Source: Nocardioides alkalitolerans DSM 16699
Lineage (GTDB): Bacteria > Actinomycetota > Actinomycetes > Propionibacteriales > Nocardioidaceae
Assembly: GCF_000426525.1 (NCBI RefSeq)
Contig: NZ_AUFN01000010.1
Span: forward strand, 372,001-436,000
Direction of reading: 5' to 3'
Length of the DNA: 64,000 nucleotides
In this document: positions 19,989 through 29,067 of the stretch, one piece after another
How the letters are laid out: each line of letters starts with the position of its first letter
Numbering within the stretch: position 1 is the stretch's first letter
The notes under the pieces: model-generated
Told to the model about the DNA's origin: nothing
Databases searched by the model: none
What the model saw: only the letters and a program-made list of their open reading frames with translations
Made by a program: the position numbers and the translations under genes

Positions 19989-20888
19989 ATGATCGACCTC
20001 GCCGCCCTGGCCGCCCTGCGTGCCGTCGACCAGCACGGGTCGGTCGTCGCCGCCGCCGACGCCCTCGGCTTCACGCCGAGCGCGGTCTCCCAGCAGGTGA
20101 AGCGGCTCGAGCGCCAGGCCGGCCTCGGGCTGCTCGAGCGGGTGGGCCGCGGGGTGATGCTCACCAGCGCGGGCCGGCAGCTGGTCGACGACGGCGGCCG
20201 GCTGCTCGCCGAGGTCGAGCGCATCGAGGCCGACCTGCACGCCAGCTCGGGCACGGTGGCCGGGCACGTGCGGCTCACCACCTTCTCCACGGCGATGCGC
20301 GGGCTGGTCGCGCCGGCGACCCGGCGACTGCTGTCCGAGCACCCGGCCCTCACCGTCAGCCTCACGGAGGAGGAGCCCTGGGAGGCGGTGGACCTGGTCG
20401 CCCAGGGTCACGTCGACGTGGCGCTCGCGCACTCCTGGGGCGACGTGCCGCTGGCGGTGCCCGACCACGTGACCCAGACGGTCGTGGGCCACGACGTGGC
20501 CGACGTGGTCGTGCACCGCGACCACCGGCTGGCCGGGCACGCCGTCGTCACCCCGCACGACCTGGTCGACGAGGGCTGGATCGCGACCCCGCCCGGCACC
20601 ATCTGCCGAGAGTGGCTGGGCCGGATGTACGACGGCACGGGGCAGCAGCCGCGCATCGCCCACCAGTCGCGCGAGTTCGACTCGCACCTGGCCCTGGTGG
20701 CGGCCGACCTCGGGATCGCGCTGCTCCCCCGGCTCGGGCGGGCACCGCTGACGACCGACGTCGTGGCCGTCGAGGTCACCGACCCCGTGCCCACCCGGAC
20801 GATCACGGCGCTGCACCGTCGCAGCACGGCGTCGTCGCCTGCGGTCCGGGCCGTGCTCGACACCCTGGTCGCGCTCGGCCCCGCGTGA
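19989..20888 (+). CDS. LysR-family transcriptional regulator
   Basis: 299 residues. N-terminal winged helix-turn-helix (residues 1-60: ALRAVDQHGSVVAAADALGF, SAVSQQVKRLERQAG) and a C-terminal LysR_substrate domain from about 90, with two periplasmic-binding-like lobes. The ATG lies six bases after the -10 TAGCAT, so the transcript is probably leaderless. It should control the divergent EamA exporter and itself through the dyads in the 74-base gap; the effector is unknown. Confidence 0.95.
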   Translation: MIDLAALAALRAVDQHGSVVAAADALGFTPSAVSQQVKRLERQAGLGLLERVGRGVMLTSAGRQLVDDGGRLLAEVERIEADLHASSGTVAGHVRLTTFSTAMRGLVAPATRRLLSEHPALTVSLTEEEPWEAVDLVAQGHVDVALAHSWGDVPLAVPDHVTQTVVGHDVADVVVHRDHRLAGHAVVTPHDLVDEGWIATPPGTICREWLGRMYDGTGQQPRIAHQSREFDSHLALVAADLGIALLPRLGRAPLTTDVVAVEVTDPVPTRTITALHRRSTASSPAVRAVLDTLVALGPA

Positions 20889-20919
20889 GCGGGCGTCGGG
20901 CGCGCCTCGGGAGCCCGGC

Positions 20920-21891
20920 TCAGAAGAGCGCGGAGGCGAGCAGCTGCCGGCCCCGGGCCACGCGCGGGTCGCCGTTGCCGACGGTGCCGAACAGCTCGAC
21001 GAGGTGCTGACGGGCCTGCTCGCGCTCGTCGCCCGCGGTGCGGCGCACGACGTCGATGAGCCGCGCGAACGCGTCCTCCACGTGGCCGCCGAGCAGGTCG
21101 AGGTCGGCCACGAGGATCTGCGCGTCGACGTCGTCGGGCGCGGCTGCCGCGGCCGCACGGGCCGTGTTGAGGTCGACGCCCTGCGTGCGCTGCAGCACCT
21201 TGGCCATCGCCAGGCCGGCCGAGGCCTCGGCGTCGGCGGGGTTGGCCGCGACGAGCTTCTCGTACTCGGCGACGGCACCGTCGATGTCGCCGGCCTCGAG
21301 CGCGTCCTGGGCGGGCGCGTAGCGGGGGTCGAGCGGGGGCTCGGCGTCCTCGTCCTCGGTGGGGGCGGGCGCCGTGCCGAGCGGCTGGTGGCGCTGCACC
21401 ATGCCCTGCGACGCGACCTGCTGCATCACCTGGGTGAGCGCGGCACGCAGCTCGTCGATCGGCAGCACGTCCTGGAACAGCGGCGCGGGCCGGCCGTCGA
21501 GCACCGCGACGACGAGCGGGATCGAGGGGATCTGCATGGCCTGGGCGATCTGGGGCGAGGCGTCGATGTCGACCAGCCCGGCGAGGAAGCGGCCCTCGAA
21601 CTCGCCCGAGAGCGCGGCGACGTCGTCGGCGAGCTGTCCGCTCTCCGGCATGCGGGTGCGCGAGAAGAAGACGAGCAGCACGGGGGCGGTGCGCGAGGCC
21701 TCCAGCACCGCCTGGAAGTTCTGCTCGTCGACCTGCGTCGCGTACGCCGACGGACCCGCCGCTCCGGCCCCGGGACCGCCGCCCGCCCCTGCGGCGGGGC
21801 CGGCCGGAGCCGCACCCGGGGCTCCGGGCGCCGGCCGCTTGAGGGCGGACAGGTCGATGGCACCGGGACGGGAGAAGGGCTGCTGCGTCAT
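20920..21891 (-). CDS. Thioredoxin-fold/TPR protein, YbbN (CnoX)-like
   Basis: 323 residues from ATG 21891, seven bases after CACAAT (a possible leaderless -10); an ATG three codons earlier is also possible. After a Pro/Ala/Gly leader (to about 50) comes a thioredoxin fold (VLLVFFSRTRMPESGQL; DIDASPQIAQAMQIPSIP) in which the CxxC is absent, then a TPR-like helical half with repeated ALEAGDIDGAVAEYEKLVAANPAD elements. This is the domain plan of YbbN/CnoX holdases (mycobacterial Rv1324-like), so a chaperone-like role is likely and oxidoreductase activity is not. Confidence 0.85.
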   Translation of the reverse strand: MTQQPFSRPGAIDLSALKRPAPGAPGAAPAGPAAGAGGGPGAGAAGPSAYATQVDEQNFQAVLEASRTAPVLLVFFSRTRMPESGQLADDVAALSGEFEGRFLAGLVDIDASPQIAQAMQIPSIPLVVAVLDGRPAPLFQDVLPIDELRAALTQVMQQVASQGMVQRHQPLGTAPAPTEDEDAEPPLDPRYAPAQDALEAGDIDGAVAEYEKLVAANPADAEASAGLAMAKVLQRTQGVDLNTARAAAAAAPDDVDAQILVADLDLLGGHVEDAFARLIDVVRRTAGDEREQARQHLVELFGTVGNGDPRVARGRQLLASALF

Positions 21892-22006
21892 ACCCGCCAT
21901 TGTGGCGGATCCGGCGGAACGGCCGCTCCGGGGGTGGTCCGGGCATGGGGAGCGCATGCCATGATGAAGGCTCTCTGACGACTTCTCGGGCACCCAGGGA
22001 TCACTG

Positions 22007-22750
22007 TTGAACTATCCGCAGTACGACTACTCGGGCCGTCGCGTCCTCGTGGCCGGTGGCACGGACGGCACGGGCCTGGCCATCGCGCACGCCTTCGCCG
22101 ACGCCGGCGCCGAGGTCACCGTCACCGGCTCCCAGCACCTCACCGGCTTCTACGACGCCGACCTCTCCCGCTTCGGCTACCGACAGCTCGCGCTGGAGCA
22201 GCCGGAGGCGATCGTCGCGTTCGCCGACGCCACCGAGCGGCTCGACGCCCTCGTCGTCGCCGGCGCCCCGGAGCTGCCGCGCCACCTCGGCGACTCCGAG
22301 CGCGAGTTCGTCGCGGAGGCGAGCCGGCTGGGGCTCGTGGGCCCGGCCCAGCTCGTACGGCGCCTGCGGCCCTCCCTCTCGGCGAGCCCCGCGCAGGGCG
22401 GCGGCTCGGCGGTGTGCACGACGGCCGCAGCCGGCTGGTGGGCACTGGGCCGCCGCGGGGGCCCCGACCCGACCTCGGGCCTCGCGAGCGCGACGCGCGA
22501 CCTGGGGGCGTCGCTGGCGCGGTACGGCGTGCGCGTCAACGCGGCGCTGGCCCCCGTGCCCGCCGGGCAGGCCTACCACGTGCAGATCGACCGGCACGCC
22601 GCCCACTCGAGCGGCACGCTGCTCACCCGCCCCCGCCGCGTGCGCGGCAGCCTGGCGGAGGCGACCCGCTCCGCCGTGGTCGACGTCGTGCTGTTCCTCT
22701 CCAGCGCGGGAGCCGCCGGGCTCACCGGCCAGTCGATGCGTGTCGGCTGA
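22007..22750 (+). CDS. SDR-fold protein, catalytic residues missing
   Basis: 247 residues from a TTG start at 22007, supported by an AGGGA Shine-Dalgarno six bases upstream; no ATG or GTG fits. The Rossmann glycine motif GGTDGTG is at residues 17-23 and the end TGQSMRVG is SDR-like. Where a dehydrogenase should have Ser...Tyr-x3-Lys, this one reads TTAAAGWWALGRRGG, so the catalytic Tyr and Lys are gone. It may bind a dinucleotide without reducing anything. It precedes a Ser/Thr kinase gene by 48 bases. Confidence 0.8.
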   Translation: MNYPQYDYSGRRVLVAGGTDGTGLAIAHAFADAGAEVTVTGSQHLTGFYDADLSRFGYRQLALEQPEAIVAFADATERLDALVVAGAPELPRHLGDSEREFVAEASRLGLVGPAQLVRRLRPSLSASPAQGGGSAVCTTAAAGWWALGRRGGPDPTSGLASATRDLGASLARYGVRVNAALAPVPAGQAYHVQIDRHAAHSSGTLLTRPRRVRGSLAEATRSAVVDVVLFLSSAGAAGLTGQSMRVG

Positions 22751-22785
22751 GGCCGCGGTCGCCGGACCCCGGCCGCCGCAGGCCC

Positions 22786-22791
22786 TAGAGT
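22786..22791 (+). promoter_or_regulatory. Candidate -10 of kinase gene
   Basis: TAGAGT with seven bases before GTG 22799. It overlaps an in-frame GTG at 22790, arguing for the later start. Confidence 0.55.
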
Positions 22792-22798
22792 GGCGCGC

Positions 22799-23932
22799 GT
22801 GGGTGAGGTCTTCGCGGGGCGCTACGAGCTGCTCGAGCCGATCGGCATGGGTGGCATGGGCACGGTCTGGACGGTGCACGACCGGGCCGACGACCGGGTC
22901 AAGGCCGCCAAGATCCTGCGCCAGTCCGACGCCGCGTCGCTGCTGCGCTTCGTGCGCGAGCAGTCGGTACGCATCGACCACCCGCACGTCGTGACCCCCG
23001 AGTCGTGGGCCGGGATGGACGACCGGGTGCTCTTCACGATGCCGCTGGTGCGCGGCGGCTCGCTCTCCGACCTGCTCAAGGAGCGCGGCGCCCTGCCGCT
23101 CCCCTGGGTCGGCGCGATCCTCGACCAGGTGCTGGCGGCCCTCGAGGCCGTGCACGCCGCCGGGGTCGTGCACCGCGACGTCAAGCCCGCCAACATCCTG
23201 CTCGAGCCCACCGGGCACGCGCGCCCCCACGTGCGGCTCACGGACTTCGGGGTCGCGGCCCCCGTCGACGAGCCCCGCATGACCCGCGGGTCCGCCGCCA
23301 TCGGCTCTCCCGGCTACATGGCCCCCGAGCAGTGGCACGGCAGCGACCCCGACCCCCAGCAGGACGTCTACGCCGTGGGCCGGGTGGGCCTGGAGATGGT
23401 GACGGGCACGCGTCCGGCGGCCGGCACGGCCGAGGTCGAGCTCGCCACCTGGCCCGAGCCCCGCGACCTCGCCGAGCGGCTGGTGGCCGTGCTGCAGCAC
23501 GCCGCCTCCGAGGCGCCCGAGGACCGGCCCGCCGACGCCTCCGCCCTGCGGGCGGCGCTCGCCGAGCTGCGGCTGCAGGAGGTGACCGTCGCCGGCCCGC
23601 CCGTGTTCGTGCGCGAGCGGCTCGCCGAGGCGTCGTACCCGCCCCAGGGCACCAGCGGACCCACGGCCGCGATGACGAGCGGCCGCACCGCCCCGATGGG
23701 CGGCCGACCCACCCGCGCCGACCACCGCGCCGACCACCGTCCGGTCTCCGGTGACGACGTCACCCGCGCCGGCACCTCGGTGCTCCCGGCGGGTGCGCCC
23801 CGACCCGGCGACCACCTCGGTGCGCACCCGCACGGCGAGCGGCCCCGACGGCGGCTCGTGCCCGGGCTGGTCCTGATGATGCTGGGCGCGGTGGCCGCGG
23901 CCGTCGGCGCCTACCTGCTCCTGACCGCCTGA
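22799..23932 (+). CDS. Membrane-anchored Ser/Thr protein kinase
   Basis: 377 residues. A complete PknB-type kinase domain fills about 5-255: Gly loop IGMGGMGTVW, Lys38 (VKAAKIL), catalytic HRDVKPAN (D127) and DFG (D149), followed by MAPEQWHG. A Pro/Arg/Asp-rich linker of about 85 residues leads to a C-terminal transmembrane helix (VPGLVLMMLGAVAAAVGAYLLL) with only a few residues outside. There is no PASTA or other sensor domain, so the signal is probably cytoplasmic or comes through a partner. It overlaps the convergent secreted-protein gene by 22 bases. Confidence 0.94.
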   Translation: MGEVFAGRYELLEPIGMGGMGTVWTVHDRADDRVKAAKILRQSDAASLLRFVREQSVRIDHPHVVTPESWAGMDDRVLFTMPLVRGGSLSDLLKERGALPLPWVGAILDQVLAALEAVHAAGVVHRDVKPANILLEPTGHARPHVRLTDFGVAAPVDEPRMTRGSAAIGSPGYMAPEQWHGSDPDPQQDVYAVGRVGLEMVTGTRPAAGTAEVELATWPEPRDLAERLVAVLQHAASEAPEDRPADASALRAALAELRLQEVTVAGPPVFVRERLAEASYPPQGTSGPTAAMTSGRTAPMGGRPTRADHRADHRPVSGDDVTRAGTSVLPAGAPRPGDHLGAHPHGERPRRRLVPGLVLMMLGAVAAAVGAYLLLTA

Positions 23933-25299
23933 GGGCGGCGCCGCACCAGCACCAGTCCGGCGCCGAACGCGACCAGGCCGCCGGCGAGCAGGGCGCCGCC
24001 CGTGACGTAGCGGGCCACCGACGCACCCGCGCCGCCGACCTCGCCGGCCGCGGCCGTGACCTCGTCGGCCGACTCCCCCTCGGCGAGCAGCAGGGGCGGG
24101 TTCTCCGTGTAGGCCGGCGGGTCGTCCACCTCGCCGTCCACCTCGAGGCGCAGCGTGTAGTCGACGTCCACCTGGACGTCCTCCTCGCCCTCCTCCAGGC
24201 TCGAGTCGGCGGCCACGGACAGGACCACCAGGTACTCACCGGGGAGGAAGGGACCGCTCAGGTCGTCGAACCGGTCGAGGTAGCCGACCGGGCCCGTCAG
24301 TGCCTGGGAGGTCGTCGGGTCCGCGCTCAGCGACGACGAGGTCGTCTCGGTGCGGGCCGCGGAGAGCAGCGGCGAGAGCACGGTGACGCCGAACGTGCGC
24401 CCGAAGCCGACCTCCTCCACCTCGTCGGCCGAGAGACCGCCGGCGACCCCCTCCGCGACGAGGGTCTGGCCCCAGCCGAGGCGGACCCGGTAGGCGACCT
24501 GCTCGCCCGTGCCGACGGTGCCGCGCAGGATGCCGGGCTCGACCAGCGGAGCGTCGACGACGCCGCGTCCGCCGGCCTGCGTGACGGGGTCGCCGTCCAC
24601 GTCGGCGCCGCGCACCTCCGCACGCTCCCGGGCCCGGGGCAGACCGTCCACGTCGTCGACCGGCGACTCCTCGACGACCCGCACCCAGATCGGCGAGGTC
24701 TCCTCGACGGTCGTGGAGGACCGGTCGACGGCGACGCGCACCTCGGTGGTGTCGGCGCACGGCGGCGCGGACGTCTCGTCGGCCCCCGGGTCGCCCGCAC
24801 CGACGGCGAGGGCGACGTTGAGCAGCGTCCGCTCGCCGTTGAACCGGGTCGCGCTCTCGGTGCCGCAGTCGTCGCCGTCGGGCGCGGAGACCTGCACGCG
24901 GAACTGGTCGTCGGCGCCGAGGGCGTAGCCCGGCGAGGTCACGGAGACGTGCACCGTGCTGCCGGGGATCTCGCGCCGGTAGCGGTAGTAGAGGCTCGAC
25001 TCGTCGCTGTCGGTGGGTCCGAGCTCGGCACGGCTCCACCCGGCGACGAGCGCGGCCGGCGCACCGAGGTCGTGGCTCTCCACCACGGGCGCGTCGGCCG
25101 GCAGCGCCAGCTGGCCGTCACCCGTGCCGGCCGCCGTGTCCGCCTCGTCCGCGTGCGCGGGACCGGCGCCGAGCCCGACGAGGAGCACGGGCGCGGTCAG
25201 CAGCAGCGCGGCACCCACCCGTACGGCGCGGGCGGCGGCACCGACGACCGGGGAGGACGGCCGACGGGAGGGGCGGCGGAGCGGGGAGGGCGTGGACAT
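23911..25299 (-). CDS. Secreted, C-terminally membrane-anchored protein, unknown
   Basis: 462 residues from ATG 25299. Basic N-terminus and a signal peptide (VGAALLLTAPVLLVGLGAGPAHADE, cleavage near AHA), a roughly 370-residue acidic extracellular domain rich in Asp, Glu, Ser and Thr with predicted beta content, and a C-terminal helix (YVTGGALLAGGLVAFGAGLVLV) followed by RRRPQAVRSR. This is a type I anchored surface protein. I recognise no family. Its last codons overlap the kinase gene tail-to-tail by 22 bases. Confidence 0.82.
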   Translation of the reverse strand: MSTPSPLRRPSRRPSSPVVGAAARAVRVGAALLLTAPVLLVGLGAGPAHADEADTAAGTGDGQLALPADAPVVESHDLGAPAALVAGWSRAELGPTDSDESSLYYRYRREIPGSTVHVSVTSPGYALGADDQFRVQVSAPDGDDCGTESATRFNGERTLLNVALAVGAGDPGADETSAPPCADTTEVRVAVDRSSTTVEETSPIWVRVVEESPVDDVDGLPRARERAEVRGADVDGDPVTQAGGRGVVDAPLVEPGILRGTVGTGEQVAYRVRLGWGQTLVAEGVAGGLSADEVEEVGFGRTFGVTVLSPLLSAARTETTSSSLSADPTTSQALTGPVGYLDRFDDLSGPFLPGEYLVVLSVAADSSLEEGEEDVQVDVDYTLRLEVDGEVDDPPAYTENPPLLLAEGESADEVTAAAGEVGGAGASVARYVTGGALLAGGLVAFGAGLVLVRRRPQAVRSR

Positions 25300-25325
25300 C
25301 GCGCTGATCGTACGAGGTCGCGGGC

Positions 25326-25814
25326 TCAGAAGTCGCCGGCGTCGCGCCGTACCGGCGCCAGCAGCTCGGAGAGCGCTCCCGGCCCGTCGGGGCCGAGCGC
25401 GCCGAGGGCGAAGTCGGCGGCGACGAGGTCGGCGGTGGCCCGCTCGACCAGCGCGCGTCCCTCGTCGGTGATGGCGGCCAGCACGCCCCGGCCGTCGTCG
25501 GGTCGCGGTCGACGCTCGACGAGGCCCGCCGACTCGAGCCGGTTGACGATCGACGTCACCGAGGTCGGGTGCACCTGGAGCCGCTCCCCCATCTTGCCGA
25601 GCGGCAGCGAGCCCCGCGACGAGAAGACGAGCAGCACGAGCGCCTCGTAGCGGGCGAACGTGAGGCCGTGCGGCTTGAGCAGCGCGTCGAGGCGACCGAT
25701 CACGAGCTGCTGCACGCGCATCAGGGACGTGACCGCGTGCATGACGTCGGCGCCGTCCCACCGCTCGCGCCACTGCCGCTGGGCCTCGTCGATCGGGTCG
25801 AAGGGCAGGCTCAC
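25326..25814 (-). CDS. MarR-family transcriptional regulator
   Basis: 162 residues. The winged helix is plain: LTFARYEALVLLVFSSRGSL, KMGERLQVHPTSVTSIVNRL (recognition helix) and ESAGLVERRPRPDDGRGVLAAITDEG (wing). It forms a short operon behind the PH-domain gene (7-base gap). Target and ligand are not evident; no clear palindrome stands before the operon. Confidence 0.93.
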   Translation of the reverse strand: MSLPFDPIDEAQRQWRERWDGADVMHAVTSLMRVQQLVIGRLDALLKPHGLTFARYEALVLLVFSSRGSLPLGKMGERLQVHPTSVTSIVNRLESAGLVERRPRPDDGRGVLAAITDEGRALVERATADLVAADFALGALGPDGPGALSELLAPVRRDAGDF

Positions 25815-25821
25815 GACGCGC

Positions 25822-26349
25822 TCACATCATCTCCGGACGACGACCGCGCAGCCCGGAGCGCTGCACCACCCGCTGGATCGCGAGGTCGCGCTCGTCGGGC
25901 CGAGCGACGAAGCGGATGTCGCGCAGGCCCTGCGCCTGGGCCGCGGACTCGAAGACGAAGTGGCCGTAGCCGAGCACGCGCCCGATCAGCGGCTTCTTCA
26001 CCGTGATGTCGAGGATGCGCTGCAGCGGCATGGTCGCGAGCTGCTGCGAGAAGACGCCGTGCACGCGGTAGACGCGCATGTTGGTGATCACGAAGCGGTC
26101 CATGTGCACGGTGAGGGCCTTGTAGACGCCGTACAGGCCGACGACCACGGCCGCGACCAGCGGCGCCCACCCCCAGTCGAGCCGGGTGAAGGGCACCACG
26201 ACCAGCAGGAGCAGCGCCACGACCAGGATGAGGCCGGGCACGATGTAGGAGACCCAGTGGTGGCGGACCTCGTCGACGACGTCCTCGCCCTCGTCGCGCA
26301 GCAGGTGCCGCCCGATGTCGGGGTCGGTGAACGCGGCGATCAGACCCAT
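25822..26349 (-). CDS. PH-domain (YdbS-like, bPH2) membrane protein
   Basis: 175 residues. Two adjacent transmembrane helices (about 35-53 and 60-80) followed by a bacterial PH domain: FVITNMRVYRVHGVFSQQLATMPLQRILDITVKKP, the signature of the YdbS family (DUF304). It probably lies in the inner membrane with the PH fold in the cytoplasm. Function of these proteins is unclear; some are linked to membrane stress. The start is 28 bases past the small membrane protein gene. Confidence 0.92.
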   Translation of the reverse strand: MGLIAAFTDPDIGRHLLRDEGEDVVDEVRHHWVSYIVPGLILVVALLLLVVVPFTRLDWGWAPLVAAVVVGLYGVYKALTVHMDRFVITNMRVYRVHGVFSQQLATMPLQRILDITVKKPLIGRVLGYGHFVFESAAQAQGLRDIRFVARPDERDLAIQRVVQRSGLRGRRPEMM

Positions 26350-26376
26350 GCGTCGCTCACCGGCACGGCCGGACCC

Positions 26377-26541
26377 TCAGAACAGCTCACCGATGAAGCG
26401 GATCACGGCCTGGAACATGTTCACCAGGCCGTCCCACGCCTCGCCGCCGCCGTCCCGGGCCATCTCGGCCAGACCGTTGGGGTCGGTGAACATCCAGAAG
26501 CCGAGGAACACGACGAGCAGCAGGAGCAGGACCTTCTTCAC
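26377..26541 (-). CDS. Small membrane protein, 54 aa
   Basis: GTG-started frame of 54 codons: VKKVLLLLLVVFLGFWMFTD forms one N-terminal helix after two lysines, then a short acidic/amphipathic part (DGGGEAWDGLVNMFQAVIRF) ending IGELF. It lies 27 bases upstream of the PH-domain gene on the same strand, so the two are probably cotranscribed. GC3 bias matches real genes. Unknown function. Confidence 0.7.
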   Translation of the reverse strand: MKKVLLLLLVVFLGFWMFTDPNGLAEMARDGGGEAWDGLVNMFQAVIRFIGELF

Positions 26542-26662
26542 GTGTGCGTCGCTCCATCCTCGTCGGGGGTGTGCACCGTCCCGGGCACAGTGCGCCCCCG
26601 TTCCTACCAGGCGCCGGGGCGCCCGTGGCGCAGGCGCGCCCGCTCAGGCCGTGTCGAGGGGG

Positions 26663-27679
26663 TCAGGAGGGGCCGCCGGCGTCGTCGGTCGCGGCCAGCA
26701 GGGCGTCGGCGGCGGCGTACGGGTCCCGACGGCCGGCGACGACGTCGTCGGCCAGGTCGTCGAGCCCGGCGGCGCCCGAGAAGCCCGCCCACGTACGGCG
26801 CAGCTCGGTCATCGCGAGTGCCTCGACCTCCTCGCGGGCGCGCCGACGTCGTCGTACGGCGCGTTGCCCCGACGAGTCCAGCCACTCGCGGTGCTCGACC
26901 AGCGCGGCGACGACCTCGCCGACGCCCTCGCCGGTCTGGGCGGTGGTCGCGAGGATGGGCGGACGCCACGCGTCGGCGGGGCGGTCGGCGAGGGCGAGCA
27001 TGCCCCGCAGCTCGCGGCGCACCTGGTGGGCGCCGTCGCGGTCGGCCTTGTTCACGACGTAGAGGTCGCCGACCTCGAGGATGCCGGCCTTCGCGGCCTG
27101 GATGCCGTCGCCCATCCCGGGGGCGAGGAGCACGACGGTGGTGTCGGCGAGCCCCGCGACCTCGACCTCGCTCTGCCCGACGCCGACGGTCTCGACGAGC
27201 ACGGTGTCGAACCCGGCGGCGTCGAGCACGCGCAGCGCCTGCGGGGTGCTCCAGGAGAGCCCCCCGAGGTGCCCGCGCGACGCCATCGAGCGGATGTAGA
27301 CGCCGGGGTCGGTGGCGTGGTCGCCCATCCGCACGCGGTCGCCGAGCAGGGCACCGCCCGAGAAGGGGGACGACGGGTCGACTGCGAGCACGCCGACCCG
27401 CTGGCCAGCGCGCCGCAGCTCGGCGACCAGCGCGCTCGTGGAGGTGGACTTGCCGACGCCCGGGGCGCCCGTGATGCCGACGACGTGGGCGTGGCCGGTG
27501 TGCGGCGCGAGCGCCGCCATGGCCTCGCGCAGCTCGGCGGTGCGGCGCACGCCGTCCTCGACCAGCGAGATCAGCCGCCCGACCGACCGTGCCTCGCCGC
27601 GGCGGGCACCGGCGACGAGGTCGGGGACCGACACCTGTCGGCGTCGGCCCCCGCTCGTCGTGCGGTCGTGCTCCGTCAT
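26663..27679 (-). CDS. meaB: Methylmalonyl-CoA mutase-associated GTPase MeaB
   Basis: 338 residues. G3E-type GTPase that guards and reloads adenosylcobalamin-dependent acyl-CoA mutases. Walker A GAPGVGKS at 71-78, switch region DPSSPFSGGALLGDRVRM, VETVGVGQSE and the guanine-specificity VVNKAD are present. It follows the thiolase gene by 60 bases and should be in its transcript. The likely clients are ethylmalonyl-CoA mutase encoded at 48-50 kb and any methylmalonyl-CoA mutase outside the window. Confidence 0.96.
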   Translation of the reverse strand: MTEHDRTTSGGRRRQVSVPDLVAGARRGEARSVGRLISLVEDGVRRTAELREAMAALAPHTGHAHVVGITGAPGVGKSTSTSALVAELRRAGQRVGVLAVDPSSPFSGGALLGDRVRMGDHATDPGVYIRSMASRGHLGGLSWSTPQALRVLDAAGFDTVLVETVGVGQSEVEVAGLADTTVVLLAPGMGDGIQAAKAGILEVGDLYVVNKADRDGAHQVRRELRGMLALADRPADAWRPPILATTAQTGEGVGEVVAALVEHREWLDSSGQRAVRRRRRAREEVEALAMTELRRTWAGFSGAAGLDDLADDVVAGRRDPYAAADALLAATDDAGGPS

Positions 27680-27694
27680 GCGGGGCTCATCCGC

Positions 27695-27730
27695 GGCTCC
27701 CGCGACGGCTCCCGCGACGGCCCCCGCGAC
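27695..27730. repeat. 12-base tandem repeat, three copies
   Basis: GGCTCCCGCGAC twice and GGCCCCCGCGAC once, filling most of the gap between the thiolase stop and meaB start. Confidence 0.9.
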
Positions 27731-27739
27731 GGGTCAGCG

Positions 27740-28927
27740 TCACGCGGGGACGCGGATGATGAGGGCGTCGCCCTGACCGCCGCCGCCGCACAGCGCGGCC
27801 GCACCGATGCCGCCGCCGCGGCGCTTCAGCTCGAGCGCGAGGTGGAGCACGATGCGGGCGCCCGACATGCCGACCGGGTGGCCCAGGGCGATCGCGCCGC
27901 CGTTGACGTTGACCTTCTCCTCGTCGATGCCGAGGTCACGGGCCGACTCGATGCCGACGGCGGCGAAGGCCTCGTTGAGCTCGAAGAGGTCGATGTCGGA
28001 GACCTCGATGCCCTCCTTCGCGGCGGCCTTGCGGATCGCGTTGGCCGGCTGCAGCTGCAGCGTGGAGTCGGGGCCGGCGACCTGGCCCGACGCGCCGATC
28101 TCGGCGATCCAGCTCAGGCCCAGCTCCTGCGCCTTGGCCTTGCTCATCACGATCACGGCAGCAGCGCCGTCGGAGATCTGCGAGGCGGAGCCCGCCGTGA
28201 TGGTGCCGGTCTTGCTGAACGCCGGGCGCAGCTTGCCGAGCGACTCCGTGGTGGTGTCGCCGCGGATGCCCTCGTCGTCCTTGACGACGACCGGGTCGCC
28301 CTTGCGCTGCGGGATCTCGACGGGCACGATCTCGTCGTCGAACACGCCGTTCTTCTGCGCGGTGGCCGCGCGCTGGTGGCTGCGGGCCGAGAACGCGTCC
28401 TGCTCCTCACGGGTCAGCTTGTCGACCTCGACGTTGCGGTACTCGGTGAGCCCGCCCATCGGCTGGTCGGTGAACTGGTCGTAGAGCGCGTCGTAGGCCA
28501 TCGAGTCGACCAGGCCGGTGTCGCCGTACTTGAAGCCCTCCCGCGACTTCTGCAGCAGGTGGGGCGCCTGTGTCATCGACTCCATGCCGCCCGCGACGAC
28601 GATCTCGTGCTCGCCGGCGCGGATCAGCTGGTCGGCCAGCGCGATCGCGTTGATGCCCGAGAGGCACACCTTGTTGATGGTGATCGCGGGGACGTCCATC
28701 GGCACGCCGCCCTTGACCGCGGCCTGGCGGGCCGTGATCTGGCCGGCGCCGGCCTGGATGACCTGGCCCATGATCACGTAGTCGACCTGCTCGCCGGCGA
28801 CGCCGGCCTTCTCCAGCGCGCCCTTGATGGCGACGCCACCCAGGTCGGCGCCGCTGAGGCCCTTCAGACCGCCCAGCAGGCGGCCGATCGGGGTGCGCGC
28901 TCCGGCGACGATGACGGACTCGGACAT
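27740..28927 (-). CDS. Acetyl-CoA acetyltransferase (thiolase)
   Basis: 395 residues, biosynthetic-type thiolase that condenses two acetyl-CoA to acetoacetyl-CoA or runs in reverse. Nucleophile Cys88 ([14 protein letters not shown]), His in [12 protein letters not shown] and the second Cys in CGGGGQGDA are all present. ATG 28927 has a GGAGG Shine-Dalgarno. The promoter, about 75 bases upstream, has TATCTT overlapping a copy of the 14-base acyl-CoA motif, as at ccr. Divergent from the epimerase gene. Confidence 0.96.
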   Translation of the reverse strand: MSESVIVAGARTPIGRLLGGLKGLSGADLGGVAIKGALEKAGVAGEQVDYVIMGQVIQAGAGQITARQAAVKGGVPMDVPAITINKVCLSGINAIALADQLIRAGEHEIVVAGGMESMTQAPHLLQKSREGFKYGDTGLVDSMAYDALYDQFTDQPMGGLTEYRNVEVDKLTREEQDAFSARSHQRAATAQKNGVFDDEIVPVEIPQRKGDPVVVKDDEGIRGDTTTESLGKLRPAFSKTGTITAGSASQISDGAAAVIVMSKAKAQELGLSWIAEIGASGQVAGPDSTLQLQPANAIRKAAAKEGIEVSDIDLFELNEAFAAVGIESARDLGIDEEKVNVNGGAIALGHPVGMSGARIVLHLALELKRRGGGIGAAALCGGGGQGDALIIRVPA

Positions 28928-29004
28928 GGGTGCCTCCAGTGATCGGGACGCTCGCGGGACCCACCCACCTGCGGCGGGCCGCGACGTACGGCTTGCCGGC
29001 CAAG

Positions 29005-29018
29005 ATACCGACGAGTCA
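29005..29018 (-). promoter_or_regulatory. Putative acyl-CoA operator, thiolase-meaB
   Basis: On the minus strand TGACTCGTCGGTAT, matching yKACynnnnGGTAw, and running straight into the candidate -10 TATCTT (29002-29007). The ten bases CGGTATCTTG are nearly the same as at ccr (GGGTATCTTG). Confidence 0.6.
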
Positions 29019-29067
29019 CATCGTGGACGAGAGGTGGACCGCGAGCAGTGCTGTTGTCGTGCGGGTC

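Noticed and set aside
21961..21978. Five-codon frame ATG ATG AAG GCT CTC TGA before the SDR gene
   Set aside because: Too short to judge and without a visible ribosome binding site; a leader-peptide role cannot be supported.
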